Of a stretch of 62,947 bases of DNA, positions 26,706-34,028 are shown piece by piece. Below the pieces are notes generated by a model, which made no database searches, had not been told where the DNA came from, and saw only the letters and a list, made by a program, of their open reading frames with translations. The position numbers and the translations under genes were made by a program. Within the stretch, counting starts at the first letter, position 1; the number at the start of each line of letters is the position of its first letter. The stretch comes from Ruminococcus sp. GTDB taxonomy: Bacteria > Bacillota > Clostridia > Oscillospirales > Ruminococcaceae. The DNA lies in the NCBI GenBank assembly GCA_017543595.1, contig JAFYFU010000055.1:1-62947 (forward strand). Direction: 5' to 3'.

Positions 26706-27269
26706 ATGAAAAAGGCTATTATCGTATCATCTGCGGAGGAATTGCAGATTCGGCAGATTCTCAAAAATGAAGGTTTTAAAATATTGTCGCTTTCAAGCGG
26801 AAATGAAACAAGAAGAATGACAGCAACGGATTCCGAATATGACATAATTATAATATGTTCCCCCCTGCCCGATGAATTTGGTCAGGAACTCGCCGAAAAT
26901 ATCGCAGCGAATACTTCTTCGGGAGTTATATTCATATGCGGAAACGGAGTTTTTGAGGAAATGTCCGACAAACTCACATATTTCGGAGTTACCGTTCTTT
27001 CAAAGCCCGCAAACCGTCATGTTATATCAAATGCAATAAAGCTTGTATATGAAAATAAAATGCGCCTGACGGGCGCAAAAAAAGAAAATGATTCTCTTTT
27101 TGTCAAGATAGACGAAATGCGCCTTATCAACAGGGCTAAAAGCATTTTAATGAAATATCTGCGGTTTACCGAACCGCAGGCACATAAATACATAGAAAAA
27201 CAGGCGATGAATACAAGACATACAAGAAAAGAAGTCGCTTTGCATATAATTGAAACCTATGAAAAATAA
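26706..27269 (+). CDS. ANTAR-domain regulator with degenerate receiver
   Basis: A 187-residue protein. Residues 1-120 look like a response-regulator receiver, but strand 3 reads IIIICSPLPD, lacking the phospho-acceptor Asp, while the strand 5 Lys is kept in VLSKPANRH. Residues about 130-187 are an ANTAR RNA-binding domain (RAKSILMKYLRFTEPQAHKYI, then TRKEVALHIIETYEK). ANTAR proteins bind paired hairpins in leader RNA and prevent termination, often of nitrogen genes. It lies 12 bp after the GS-like gene. Phosphorylation-independent control, perhaps by its GS-like partner, is an inference. Confidence 0.85.
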   Translation: MKKAIIVSSAEELQIRQILKNEGFKILSLSSGNETRRMTATDSEYDIIIICSPLPDEFGQELAENIAANTSSGVIFICGNGVFEEMSDKLTYFGVTVLSKPANRHVISNAIKLVYENKMRLTGAKKENDSLFVKIDEMRLINRAKSILMKYLRFTEPQAHKYIEKQAMNTRHTRKEVALHIIETYEK

Positions 27270-27281
27270 AGGAGATAAAAA

Positions 27282-28118
27282 ATGAAGAAAATCGTCACAA
27301 TTCAGGATATTTCCTGTTTCGGAAAATGTTCCCTGACTGCCGCACTCCCCATAATTTCGGCTATGGGAATAGAAACCGCCGTAATTCCTACGGCTGTGCT
27401 TTCTACGCATACGGGCGGATTCAAGAATTTCACATTCCGTGACCTTACAGATGATATCCCACTGATTGCGGAACACTGGAAACATCTCGGTCTTAAATTC
27501 TGCGGAATATATACGGGCTATCTCGGTTCGGAAAAACAAATAGATATAGTTTCGGAATTTTTTGATGATTTCGGAACAGACGAAAATTTCATAATCGTTG
27601 ACCCCGCTATGGCTGACGGCGGTCAGCTTTACACGGGATTTACCAAGAATTTTGTTAAAAAAATGGCTGAACTCTGCGCCAAAGCCGATTATATAATCCC
27701 AAATATGACAGAGGCATCTTTCCTGCTTGATATCCCCTATACGGAAAAATATGACGAGGAATACGCAAAGGATATTCTCAGAAAACTCGCAAAACTCGGC
27801 TGTAAAGTCCCCGTTCTTACAGGCGTTCACTTTGATGACAAAAAACAGGGCGCAGCCGCATATGATTCCGCAAACGACAAATTTTATTTCTTTTTCAGAA
27901 ATCATATAGACGTAACCGTTCACGGCACAGGCGATATTTTTTCAAGTGTTTTCACAGGGGCAATCGCTCTCGGAAAAGATATTCAAAAGGCTCTTGAAAT
28001 TTCTGTGAACTATACTGCCGACTGCATTGAGGAAACTCTCCCTGAATTTGATGAAATGTGGTACGGAAGCTGTTTTGAACCATGTATTGAAAAACTTATC
28101 AAATATATCAGGGCATAA
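27282..28118 (+). CDS. Pyridoxal/pyridoxamine kinase (PdxY/PdxK-like)
   Basis: A 278-residue ribokinase-fold enzyme that phosphorylates B6 vitamers. It begins VTIQDISCFGKCSLTAALP as in clostridial pyridoxamine kinases, has STHTGGF near residue 44, and the ATP/anion-hole motif HGTGDIFSSVF with the catalytic Asp. AAAGGAG precedes the start, 12 bp after the ANTAR gene. PLP supply fits the amino-acid theme of the operon. Confidence 0.9.
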   Translation: MKKIVTIQDISCFGKCSLTAALPIISAMGIETAVIPTAVLSTHTGGFKNFTFRDLTDDIPLIAEHWKHLGLKFCGIYTGYLGSEKQIDIVSEFFDDFGTDENFIIVDPAMADGGQLYTGFTKNFVKKMAELCAKADYIIPNMTEASFLLDIPYTEKYDEEYAKDILRKLAKLGCKVPVLTGVHFDDKKQGAAAYDSANDKFYFFFRNHIDVTVHGTGDIFSSVFTGAIALGKDIQKALEISVNYTADCIEETLPEFDEMWYGSCFEPCIEKLIKYIRA

Positions 28119-28146
28119 GCACTCTGCAAAAGAAAGGAGAGGAAAT

Positions 28147-29346
28147 ATGACCGAAAACAATATATCCTCTGAACAGCAGTACAGGGCTGAAATAAGCATA
28201 CTCAATCAGGAAATCCGCCGTCTTACGGACGAACTTGAAAAAAAAGAACCCGACAGCGGACATAAGATTACAAATAAGTTTGACCCTTTTGACAATCCCA
28301 CAGATTATAAATATTTTAACGGGGATTATTCAAAAATTGAACCGAGAATAGAAGAATCAGGATTCAGTTTACCGCTTGAACCCGAATATGAAGAACGCAG
28401 AAAATTAAGAAAATTCTATTCCATAGGCGGTTCGTGCATGATGTTCCATTATTTTTTCATTGAAGCAATAGGATATCTTGCAGTAACCCTTATACTTTAC
28501 CTTTTTTCACTTTTCTCACCAAATACAAGTCAGGAAAGCATATACTCCTATATGAGAGGCTCATCAATAATTGTCGGAGTAAATATGCTTATTTACCTGA
28601 TTGGAAATCTTACTTTCTCCGCAATAGGCATGAAACGTGCAGGAATACGAAAAACTTCCCTCATACGGACAAATGATTTTTCTTTTTCAAGTGCCGTCCA
28701 GTATTGCCTTATCGGATTTTTTCTGTGGTATATATCATATTATATCTCCATGGGAGTGTCTGATATTTTCAGTCAGTACGGCTGGTCAGTGACAACTTCA
28801 AATACAGGCGGAATAGCACAGACTACTCTCGGATATATAATTATGCTGACTTATGACTGCATTATTGCCCCCATAACAGAAGAAATTTTTTTCAGGGGAA
28901 TGATTCTGCGGACTTTTTCAAAGGCAAACCAAAGATTTGCAATATTTGCGTCTGCATTTTTCTTCGGCATGACACACGGAAATGTTCCGCAGTTTATTCT
29001 TGCCTTTATACTGGGAATATTCCTCGCACATATAACTCTTAAACACGGTTCGGTAATTCCGTCTGTAATAGTGCATATATTTATAAATTCCGTATCTTCC
29101 GCAATATCCGAAACAGCATCTCTTAATTTGAACATACAGTTCTTTGTCAACATGGTATGCGTAACTGTCGCAATAATGGGACTTATCTTTCTTTTTATAT
29201 TCAAATCATCAAACAGAATCCCCTCAACAACTCCTCAGCAGGCATCAAGGGGTTACAGGGTTGCCTGCGGTTCATGGGCATTTGTCGGGGCTGCGGGACT
29301 TATGATATTTGATATGCTTTACAACATAATAACAAAAAATATATAA
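28147..29346 (+). CDS. CPBP family intramembrane metalloprotease
   Basis: A 399-residue membrane protein starting at ATG 28147 (AAAGGAGAGG upstream); the longer frame overlapping pdxY is rejected. A charged cytosolic N-terminus with coiled coil (residues 1-95) precedes about eight helices. The abortive-infection/CAAX protease motifs are all present: EEIFFRGMIL with the Glu-Glu pair, FGMTHGN with His, and HIFIN with His. Roles of bacterial members range from bacteriocin immunity to membrane-protein processing. Last gene before a bidirectional terminator. Confidence 0.87.
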   Translation: MTENNISSEQQYRAEISILNQEIRRLTDELEKKEPDSGHKITNKFDPFDNPTDYKYFNGDYSKIEPRIEESGFSLPLEPEYEERRKLRKFYSIGGSCMMFHYFFIEAIGYLAVTLILYLFSLFSPNTSQESIYSYMRGSSIIVGVNMLIYLIGNLTFSAIGMKRAGIRKTSLIRTNDFSFSSAVQYCLIGFFLWYISYYISMGVSDIFSQYGWSVTTSNTGGIAQTTLGYIIMLTYDCIIAPITEEIFFRGMILRTFSKANQRFAIFASAFFFGMTHGNVPQFILAFILGIFLAHITLKHGSVIPSVIVHIFINSVSSAISETASLNLNIQFFVNMVCVTVAIMGLIFLFIFKSSNRIPSTTPQQASRGYRVACGSWAFVGAAGLMIFDMLYNIITKNI

Positions 29347-29347
29347 T

Positions 29348-29378
29348 AAAAAGCCCTTGCCGAAAAGCAAGGGTATTT
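29348..29378. terminator. Bidirectional terminator
   Basis: Stem GCCCTTGC/GCAAGGG(T) with A-tract before and T-tract after; serves the CPBP gene (plus) and the glycosyltransferase gene (minus). Confidence 0.88.
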
Positions 29379-30350
29379 TTATTCTTTGTTTATAAAATCA
29401 ATTTCATTCAGGAAATCCGAAACTATGTATCTCGGACGCTGTTTCACTTCCGCATATATTTTACCGACATATTCGCCTATTATTCCGAGGCACAAAAGCT
29501 GTAAACCGCCTATCAGCCATATTGAAACCATAGTGCTTGACCAGCCGTGAACGGAAAATCCTCCGACTTTCGCAACAACCGCCCATATAAAGGCGGCTAT
29601 GCTGACGATAAACATTATAAATCCGAGATAGGTTATAAGTTTAAGGGGCTTTGTACTGAATGAAGTTATGCCGTTTATTGCAAAGGCTATCATTTTTTTA
29701 AGGGGATATTTGCTTTCCCCTGCGAAACGCTCCGCCCTTTCGTAATAAACATTACAGCTTTTAAAGCCTATAAGCGGTATCATTCCACGCAGAAAAAGAT
29801 TTACTTCTTTATATCCCGAAAGTTCCTGCAAAACACGGCTGCTCATAAGGCGGTAATCCGCATGATTGTAAACAACATCAGCACCCATTACCTTCATAAA
29901 TTTATAGAATCCCTCTGCGGTGAATTTCTTGAAAAAAGTATCTGTTTTTCTTGCACTTCTCACGCCGTAGACTACCTGATTGCCCTCATAGTATCTTTCA
30001 AGCATTTCGTCAACTGCGTTTATATCGTCCTGCAAATCAGCGTCCATAGTTATAGACAGGTCGCAGATATCCTTTACAGTCATAAGACCTGCAAGGACTG
30101 CGTTCTGATGTCCGCAGTTTCTCGACAAACATATTCCCGAAAAAAATTCGGGGTTGCTTTCATGGAGTTTTGAAATTATATCCCATGTATCGTCTTTTGA
30201 GCCGTCATTGACAAATACCACACGGCTTTTTTCGGATATCATATTATTTTTAATTAAATATATAAATTTTTCCTTTAAACGCTTTGAAGTTTCGGGGAGA
30301 ACATCATGTTCATTATAGCACGGAACTATCATATATAAAGTATCAGCCAT
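29379..30350 (-). CDS. GT2 glycosyltransferase, GtrB/polyprenyl-phosphate type
   Basis: A 323-residue inverting glycosyltransferase. The GT-A domain starts YMIVPCYNEHDVLP, with VFVNDGSKDDTW and the metal-binding ITMDADLQDD. Two C-terminal membrane helices (about 235-300, LITYLGFIMFIVSIAAF and IWLIGGLQLLCLGIIGEYVG) are typical of enzymes that load a sugar onto polyprenyl phosphate. GAGGTG precedes the ATG. A missing flippase or glycosyltransferase partner means its end product cannot be named. Confidence 0.9.
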   Translation of the reverse strand: MADTLYMIVPCYNEHDVLPETSKRLKEKFIYLIKNNMISEKSRVVFVNDGSKDDTWDIISKLHESNPEFFSGICLSRNCGHQNAVLAGLMTVKDICDLSITMDADLQDDINAVDEMLERYYEGNQVVYGVRSARKTDTFFKKFTAEGFYKFMKVMGADVVYNHADYRLMSSRVLQELSGYKEVNLFLRGMIPLIGFKSCNVYYERAERFAGESKYPLKKMIAFAINGITSFSTKPLKLITYLGFIMFIVSIAAFIWAVVAKVGGFSVHGWSSTMVSIWLIGGLQLLCLGIIGEYVGKIYAEVKQRPRYIVSDFLNEIDFINKE

Positions 30351-30362
30351 TTACAGCACCTC

Positions 30363-30388
30363 AAAAAATCGCCCCCGCACTGCGGGGA
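30363..30388 (-). terminator. Terminator of the GH5 cellulase gene
   Basis: Minus strand stem CCCCGCA/TGCGGGG followed by a T-run (complement of 30363-30368). Confidence 0.85.
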
Positions 30389-30397
30389 AAAATTATA

Positions 30398-31723
30398 TTA
30401 TTCTGAAACTCTGCCTGCGGAATCGTCATATCTTTTTATTTTTGTTTCAAGACCTGCTTTGGGGTCTTTGTTTTTTACAGCGTTTATTATAGCCTGAATT
30501 ATTTCGGGCTGACTTTGTTCGGCAGATGCCCTCGTGAAAAGTCCGAAACCGTACTGACCGTTATAGCCGTTGTCCCAGTAAACGGGAGTTATTCCGTATG
30601 TTGCGGCGATACCTGCCAGATATCCATTGTAGTAAGCCCTGTTTTCAGCTATCTGATTGGGAATACCCGCATTTGCGGAAGTTTTGTCTATACAGCCGAA
30701 CTCACCTATTACAACATGGAGACCCTTGTCAATGAAATTTTCTTTTAATTTTTTCATTTGATTTTCAAGGTGTTCTTCCTCGCCCCATGAGGCTTTATTT
30801 TTGGGATTAGCCTTGTTTATTTCAACAATCTGCTGACCCTTTTCGCCCCAGAGAAAAGTTTTTTTGCTTTCATCTCCGCAGTAATCCCAAGGGTCATAGC
30901 AGTGAACGGAAACAATCATTCTGTTTTCGCCTGCTGTATTTTTATCGTCCGTGGGCAACTGAAAACCGTAATCCCCGACAGTATAATCAATATTTGTATT
31001 CCAGCCCGGGAACATAAGCCAGCGGTGTGTATTATTTTCACCCGATGCCCTGACAGTATCAATGAAAATCTGATTATAGGCATTTATATTTTCATACTGT
31101 TCCCTTACGGGGTCGGAATAGTTGCCGTTAAACTCCTCGTTCATGCTTTCAAAAATAAGGTGTTCGTCATAGGTTGCGAATTTGTCGGCTATCTGCTGCC
31201 AGAGGGCAGTATATTTTTCTTTTATATAGTCCTGATTTTCGCCGTTGCAGAGAAACCAGCCGCCGCTTATCGTATTATAGCCGTCACCGTGGACATTTAT
31301 AATAACATTCAGTTCCCTGTTATAGCAGTAGTCAACAACTTCCTGCACACGGTTCAGCCATGTTTCATCAACTTTATAATTATTATCATCGTCAATATAA
31401 TCGAGATAGGAAACGGGAACTCTTATTGTTGAAAATCCTGCATCTGCGACAGCATCAACCATTTCCTGAGAGGCTTTCGGATTTCCCCATACGGTTTCAC
31501 TTGGGTGACCGTTTGAATTTGCTTCAAGGGTATTTCCGTAATTCCAGCCTGCGCCGAGAGTTTCGGCTATATTTTCGGCTGACATGGTAAATGTGCCGTT
31601 GTTTTTCGGTGTTTCGCCCTCAGATGTCTGAGTGTTATTATTACTGCCCGAAGAACAGCCCGTAACCGATACCGCAAACAGCACAGCACCGAAAAGAGCC
31701 GCAAATTTTATATCTGATTTCAT
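30398..31723 (-). CDS. GH5 endoglucanase, lipoprotein
   Basis: A 441-residue extracellular cellulase. The lipobox VTGC (Cys23) is followed by an Asn/Ser-rich linker; the GH5 barrel begins about residue 50 (LGAGWNYGNTLEAN). The acid/base Glu is in FESMNEEFNGN and the nucleophile in HVVIGEFGCID. It has no dockerin, so it is tied to the membrane, not the cellulosome. GGAGGA precedes the ATG. Monocistronic between its own promoter and terminator. Confidence 0.93.
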   Translation of the reverse strand: MKSDIKFAALFGAVLFAVSVTGCSSGSNNNTQTSEGETPKNNGTFTMSAENIAETLGAGWNYGNTLEANSNGHPSETVWGNPKASQEMVDAVADAGFSTIRVPVSYLDYIDDDNNYKVDETWLNRVQEVVDYCYNRELNVIINVHGDGYNTISGGWFLCNGENQDYIKEKYTALWQQIADKFATYDEHLIFESMNEEFNGNYSDPVREQYENINAYNQIFIDTVRASGENNTHRWLMFPGWNTNIDYTVGDYGFQLPTDDKNTAGENRMIVSVHCYDPWDYCGDESKKTFLWGEKGQQIVEINKANPKNKASWGEEEHLENQMKKLKENFIDKGLHVVIGEFGCIDKTSANAGIPNQIAENRAYYNGYLAGIAATYGITPVYWDNGYNGQYGFGLFTRASAEQSQPEIIQAIINAVKNKDPKAGLETKIKRYDDSAGRVSE

Positions 31724-31748
31724 GAAAGTTCCTCCGATATATAATCAG

Positions 31749-31764
31749 CCCTGCAAATGCAGGG
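31749..31764 (-). other. Hairpin in the GH5 leader
   Basis: CCCTGCA (31749-31755) and TGCAGGG (31758-31764) form a tight stem in the 5' leader of the cellulase mRNA; no T-run follows on the minus strand. May stabilise the message. Confidence 0.5.
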
Positions 31765-31788
31765 AAAACTAAAAAACCTACCGACAAT

Positions 31789-31817
31789 ATAATAACATAT
31801 TTCCCAATATTTGTCAA
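31789..31817 (-). promoter_or_regulatory. GH5 cellulase promoter
   Basis: Minus strand: TTGACA (31812-31817), 17 bp, TATTAT (31789-31794) with extended TGT. Confidence 0.83.
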
Positions 31818-31821
31818 GAAT

Positions 31822-32598
31822 TTATTTAACGCTTTCCTTTATGCGGTTTATTGCATTTTTTTCAAGTCGTGAGACCTGCGCCTGAGATATACCTATTTCT
31901 CCCGCAACTTCAACCTGTGTTTTGCCTTTAAGATACCGCAGATAGAGGATATTTTTTTCTCTCTCGTCAAGCTTGTTTATTTCGTCACGGATAGTCAGTT
32001 CGTCCATACGGCTTTCAACATCATTCTTGTCACAAATCTGGTCCATTATATATAATGTGTCATCTGAATCGGAATACACAGGTTCATAGAGCGATACAGG
32101 TTCGCTTATGCTTTCAAGGGCTATAACAACATCTTCTCTTTTTTCGTTTATTTCCTTGGCGATTTCGTCTATATCGGGTTCACGCTGATATTTATATATA
32201 AGCTGTTCCTTTGCCTGCAAAGCCTTGTAAGCCATATCCCTGAGAGAACGGCTGACTTTTACACGACTGTAATCTCTCAGATGACGGCGGAGTTCACCGC
32301 TTATCATGGGGACACAGTAAGTTGAAAATCTGACTTCTTTTGTCAAATCAAAATTATTTATTGCCTTGATAAGTCCGACAACGCCCGTCTGAAAAAGGTC
32401 GTCTATATCTTCCCCACGCCCCGTAAAGTGCTGTATAACGCTTAAAACAAGCCTTAAATTCCCGTTGATGAGTTTATCTCTTGCCTGCTTGCTGCCTGTT
32501 TCCCTTATTTCTTTCAGGAGGGCGATTTTCTCCTCCTCTTTGAGAACAACAAGGTCAGAGGTATTTATTCCCGAAATGATTACTTTATTATACATCAT
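31822..32598 (-). CDS. sigG: Forespore sigma factor SigG
   Basis: A 258-residue sigma-70 factor, active in the forespore after engulfment. It keeps the SigG N-terminus (YNKVIISGINTSDLVVLKEEE), which includes the anti-sigma-contact region, the region 2 string NGNLRLVLSVIQHFTGRGE, DLFQTGVVGLIKAI, RFSTYCVPMI, VKVSRSLRDMAYKAL, and the region 4 helix-turn-helix GKTQVEVAGEIGISQAQVSRLEK. GGGGGA precedes the ATG pair at 32598. Its usual neighbours spoIIGA and sigE are not in the window. Strong evidence that the organism is, or recently was, a spore former. Confidence 0.95.
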   Translation of the reverse strand: MMYNKVIISGINTSDLVVLKEEEKIALLKEIRETGSKQARDKLINGNLRLVLSVIQHFTGRGEDIDDLFQTGVVGLIKAINNFDLTKEVRFSTYCVPMISGELRRHLRDYSRVKVSRSLRDMAYKALQAKEQLIYKYQREPDIDEIAKEINEKREDVVIALESISEPVSLYEPVYSDSDDTLYIMDQICDKNDVESRMDELTIRDEINKLDEREKNILYLRYLKGKTQVEVAGEIGISQAQVSRLEKNAINRIKESVK

Positions 32599-32670
32599 GC
32601 AATATCCCCCATACAGTTTTATAAGGATATTATTGACATATATTTATAAACTAATCACAGGAAAATTTTG

Positions 32671-32860
32671 GTTTAATTCGGAATGCGGAATGCGTAATTA
32701 ATAATGCATGGCAGAAGAATACAGGGGGGCTTGGGGGGATAAGCCGCCCCTTGCGCCGAAAGTGAACGCAGCGCAGCGGAGTGAACGAAGGCGCAAAGCC
32801 CCGAATGGGGCGGCGTTCCCCCCATTCAAGATAAGCCTGTTGTGATTTTTTTGAGTTAAG
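32671..32860. repeat. GC-rich palindromic repeat between sigG and ttcA-like gene
   Basis: After a TAATTCGGAATGCGGAATGC stretch comes a strongly GC-rich block in an otherwise AT-rich region. CCGCCCC (about 32744-32750) pairs with GGGGCGG (about 32807-32813), TTGCGCC with GGCGCAA (32790-32796), and outer G-runs (32723-32738) with the C-run near 32818-32823. The core 32752-32800 recurs, inverted, at 58040-58088. No ORF. Looks like a small interspersed palindromic element. Confidence 0.7.
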
Positions 32861-33970
32861 TTAATATTTTTCAAGAAAATTATGCACGCCGTTGCTGTCT
32901 TTGTAAGCTATGACCGTACTTAAATTAACATTTTCAACGCTGCGGAAAATATTTTTCTCAACCTGCGGATTTATTTTTTTAAGTTCGGCAATAAGATTTT
33001 TTATTTCAAGTCTTTTGGATACGGAACGGCTGTCGGGGGCGCAGGTCGTGCAGGTATCCGTAAATTTGCAGGCGCACTGTATGAAATGCAGGTCATTATA
33101 ATCTCTCCAATGCTTTATTTCAGCCTCACGCACAAGATAAAGCGGACGTATGAGTTCCATTCCCTCAAAATTTGTGCTGTGGAGTTTCGGCATCATGGTC
33201 TGAACCTGTCCGCCGTAAAGCATACCCATTAATATAGTCTCGATGACATCATCAAAATGATGACCGAGGGCAATTTTATTGCAGCCGAGTTCCTTTGCTT
33301 TATTATAAAGGAAACCTCTCCTCATTCTTGCACATATATAGCAGGGATTTTTCTCTATGTTGTAAACTGAGTCAAAAATATCCGATTCAAAAATTGTTAT
33401 CGGTATGGACATGGATTCGGCATTTTTTTCGATAATTCTCCTGTTTTCGGGGCTGTATCCGGGGTCCATAACAAGGAATACAAGTTCAAAGGGGAATTTG
33501 TCGTGGCGTTTGAGTTCCTGAAAAAGTTTAGCCATAAGCATTGAATCTTTTCCGCCAGATATGCAGACCGCTATTTTGTCATTCGGAAGCACAAGCTGAT
33601 ATTCGTTTATTGCCTTTGTAAATTTGCACCATATGGATTTTTTGAATTTTTTAACTATGCTTTTTTCAACGTCCTGAGTAATAATTCTGTTTTCCGTTTT
33701 TTCTCTGAGCCATTCAACATATCCGCCCGAAAGATTCACGGCATTTAAGCCTTTTTCGGAGAGATTGTCCGCAACTTCGGCACTTATTCTGCCTATTCTG
33801 CAATATATCACAAGGAGTTTGTCTTTCGGGAGGTCTGCGGAATAAATTTTCTCCTGAGGAATATTCACCGCACCTGTGATATGCCCGTATTCAAAGGCAG
33901 ATTCGTCACGGATATCAACAAGCATATAATTCTCAATATTTTTTAATTCTTTTAAATTTATCTCATTCAT
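32861..33970 (-). CDS. Rhodanese-TtcA-like fusion (tRNA thiolation)
   Basis: A 369-residue fusion. Residues 1-92 are a rhodanese with HITGAVNIP and the active-site loop CRIGRIS (Cys57), able to carry persulfide sulfur. Residues 105-369 are a TtcA-like PP-loop protein: ISGGKDSM at 137-144, CYICARMRRG (Cys210, Cys213, likely Fe-S ligands), ALGHHFDD, YGGQVQTMMPKL. Where TtcA has PCNLC this protein has an enlarged Cys cluster (Cys299, 301, 307, 310). TtcA makes 2-thiocytidine at tRNA position 32. The fusion suggests direct sulfur hand-over. AGGAGA precedes the ATG. Confidence 0.87.
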   Translation of the reverse strand: MNEINLKELKNIENYMLVDIRDESAFEYGHITGAVNIPQEKIYSADLPKDKLLVIYCRIGRISAEVADNLSEKGLNAVNLSGGYVEWLREKTENRIITQDVEKSIVKKFKKSIWCKFTKAINEYQLVLPNDKIAVCISGGKDSMLMAKLFQELKRHDKFPFELVFLVMDPGYSPENRRIIEKNAESMSIPITIFESDIFDSVYNIEKNPCYICARMRRGFLYNKAKELGCNKIALGHHFDDVIETILMGMLYGGQVQTMMPKLHSTNFEGMELIRPLYLVREAEIKHWRDYNDLHFIQCACKFTDTCTTCAPDSRSVSKRLEIKNLIAELKKINPQVEKNIFRSVENVNLSTVIAYKDSNGVHNFLEKY

Positions 33971-33984
33971 ACATATTCTCCTTA

Positions 33985-34019
33985 CAGAAAAACAGACACA
34001 CGGCTTTCCCGTATGTCTG
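33985..34019 (-). terminator. Terminator of the transporter operon
   Basis: Minus strand imperfect 11-bp stem CAGACA.ACGG/CCGT.TGTCTG (33993-34003 and 34009-34019) with a T-run at the complement of 33987-33991. Ends the five-gene operon. Confidence 0.8.
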
Positions 34020-34028
34020 AATATTTTA

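Noticed and set aside
27147-27923. 258-residue minus-strand open frame
   Set aside because: It lies antisense to the end of the ANTAR gene and pyridoxal kinase, has no ribosome site, and its composition is that of a shadow frame.
30902-31432. 176-residue hydrophobic plus-strand frame
   Set aside because: Antisense to the GH5 cellulase barrel; no ribosome site.
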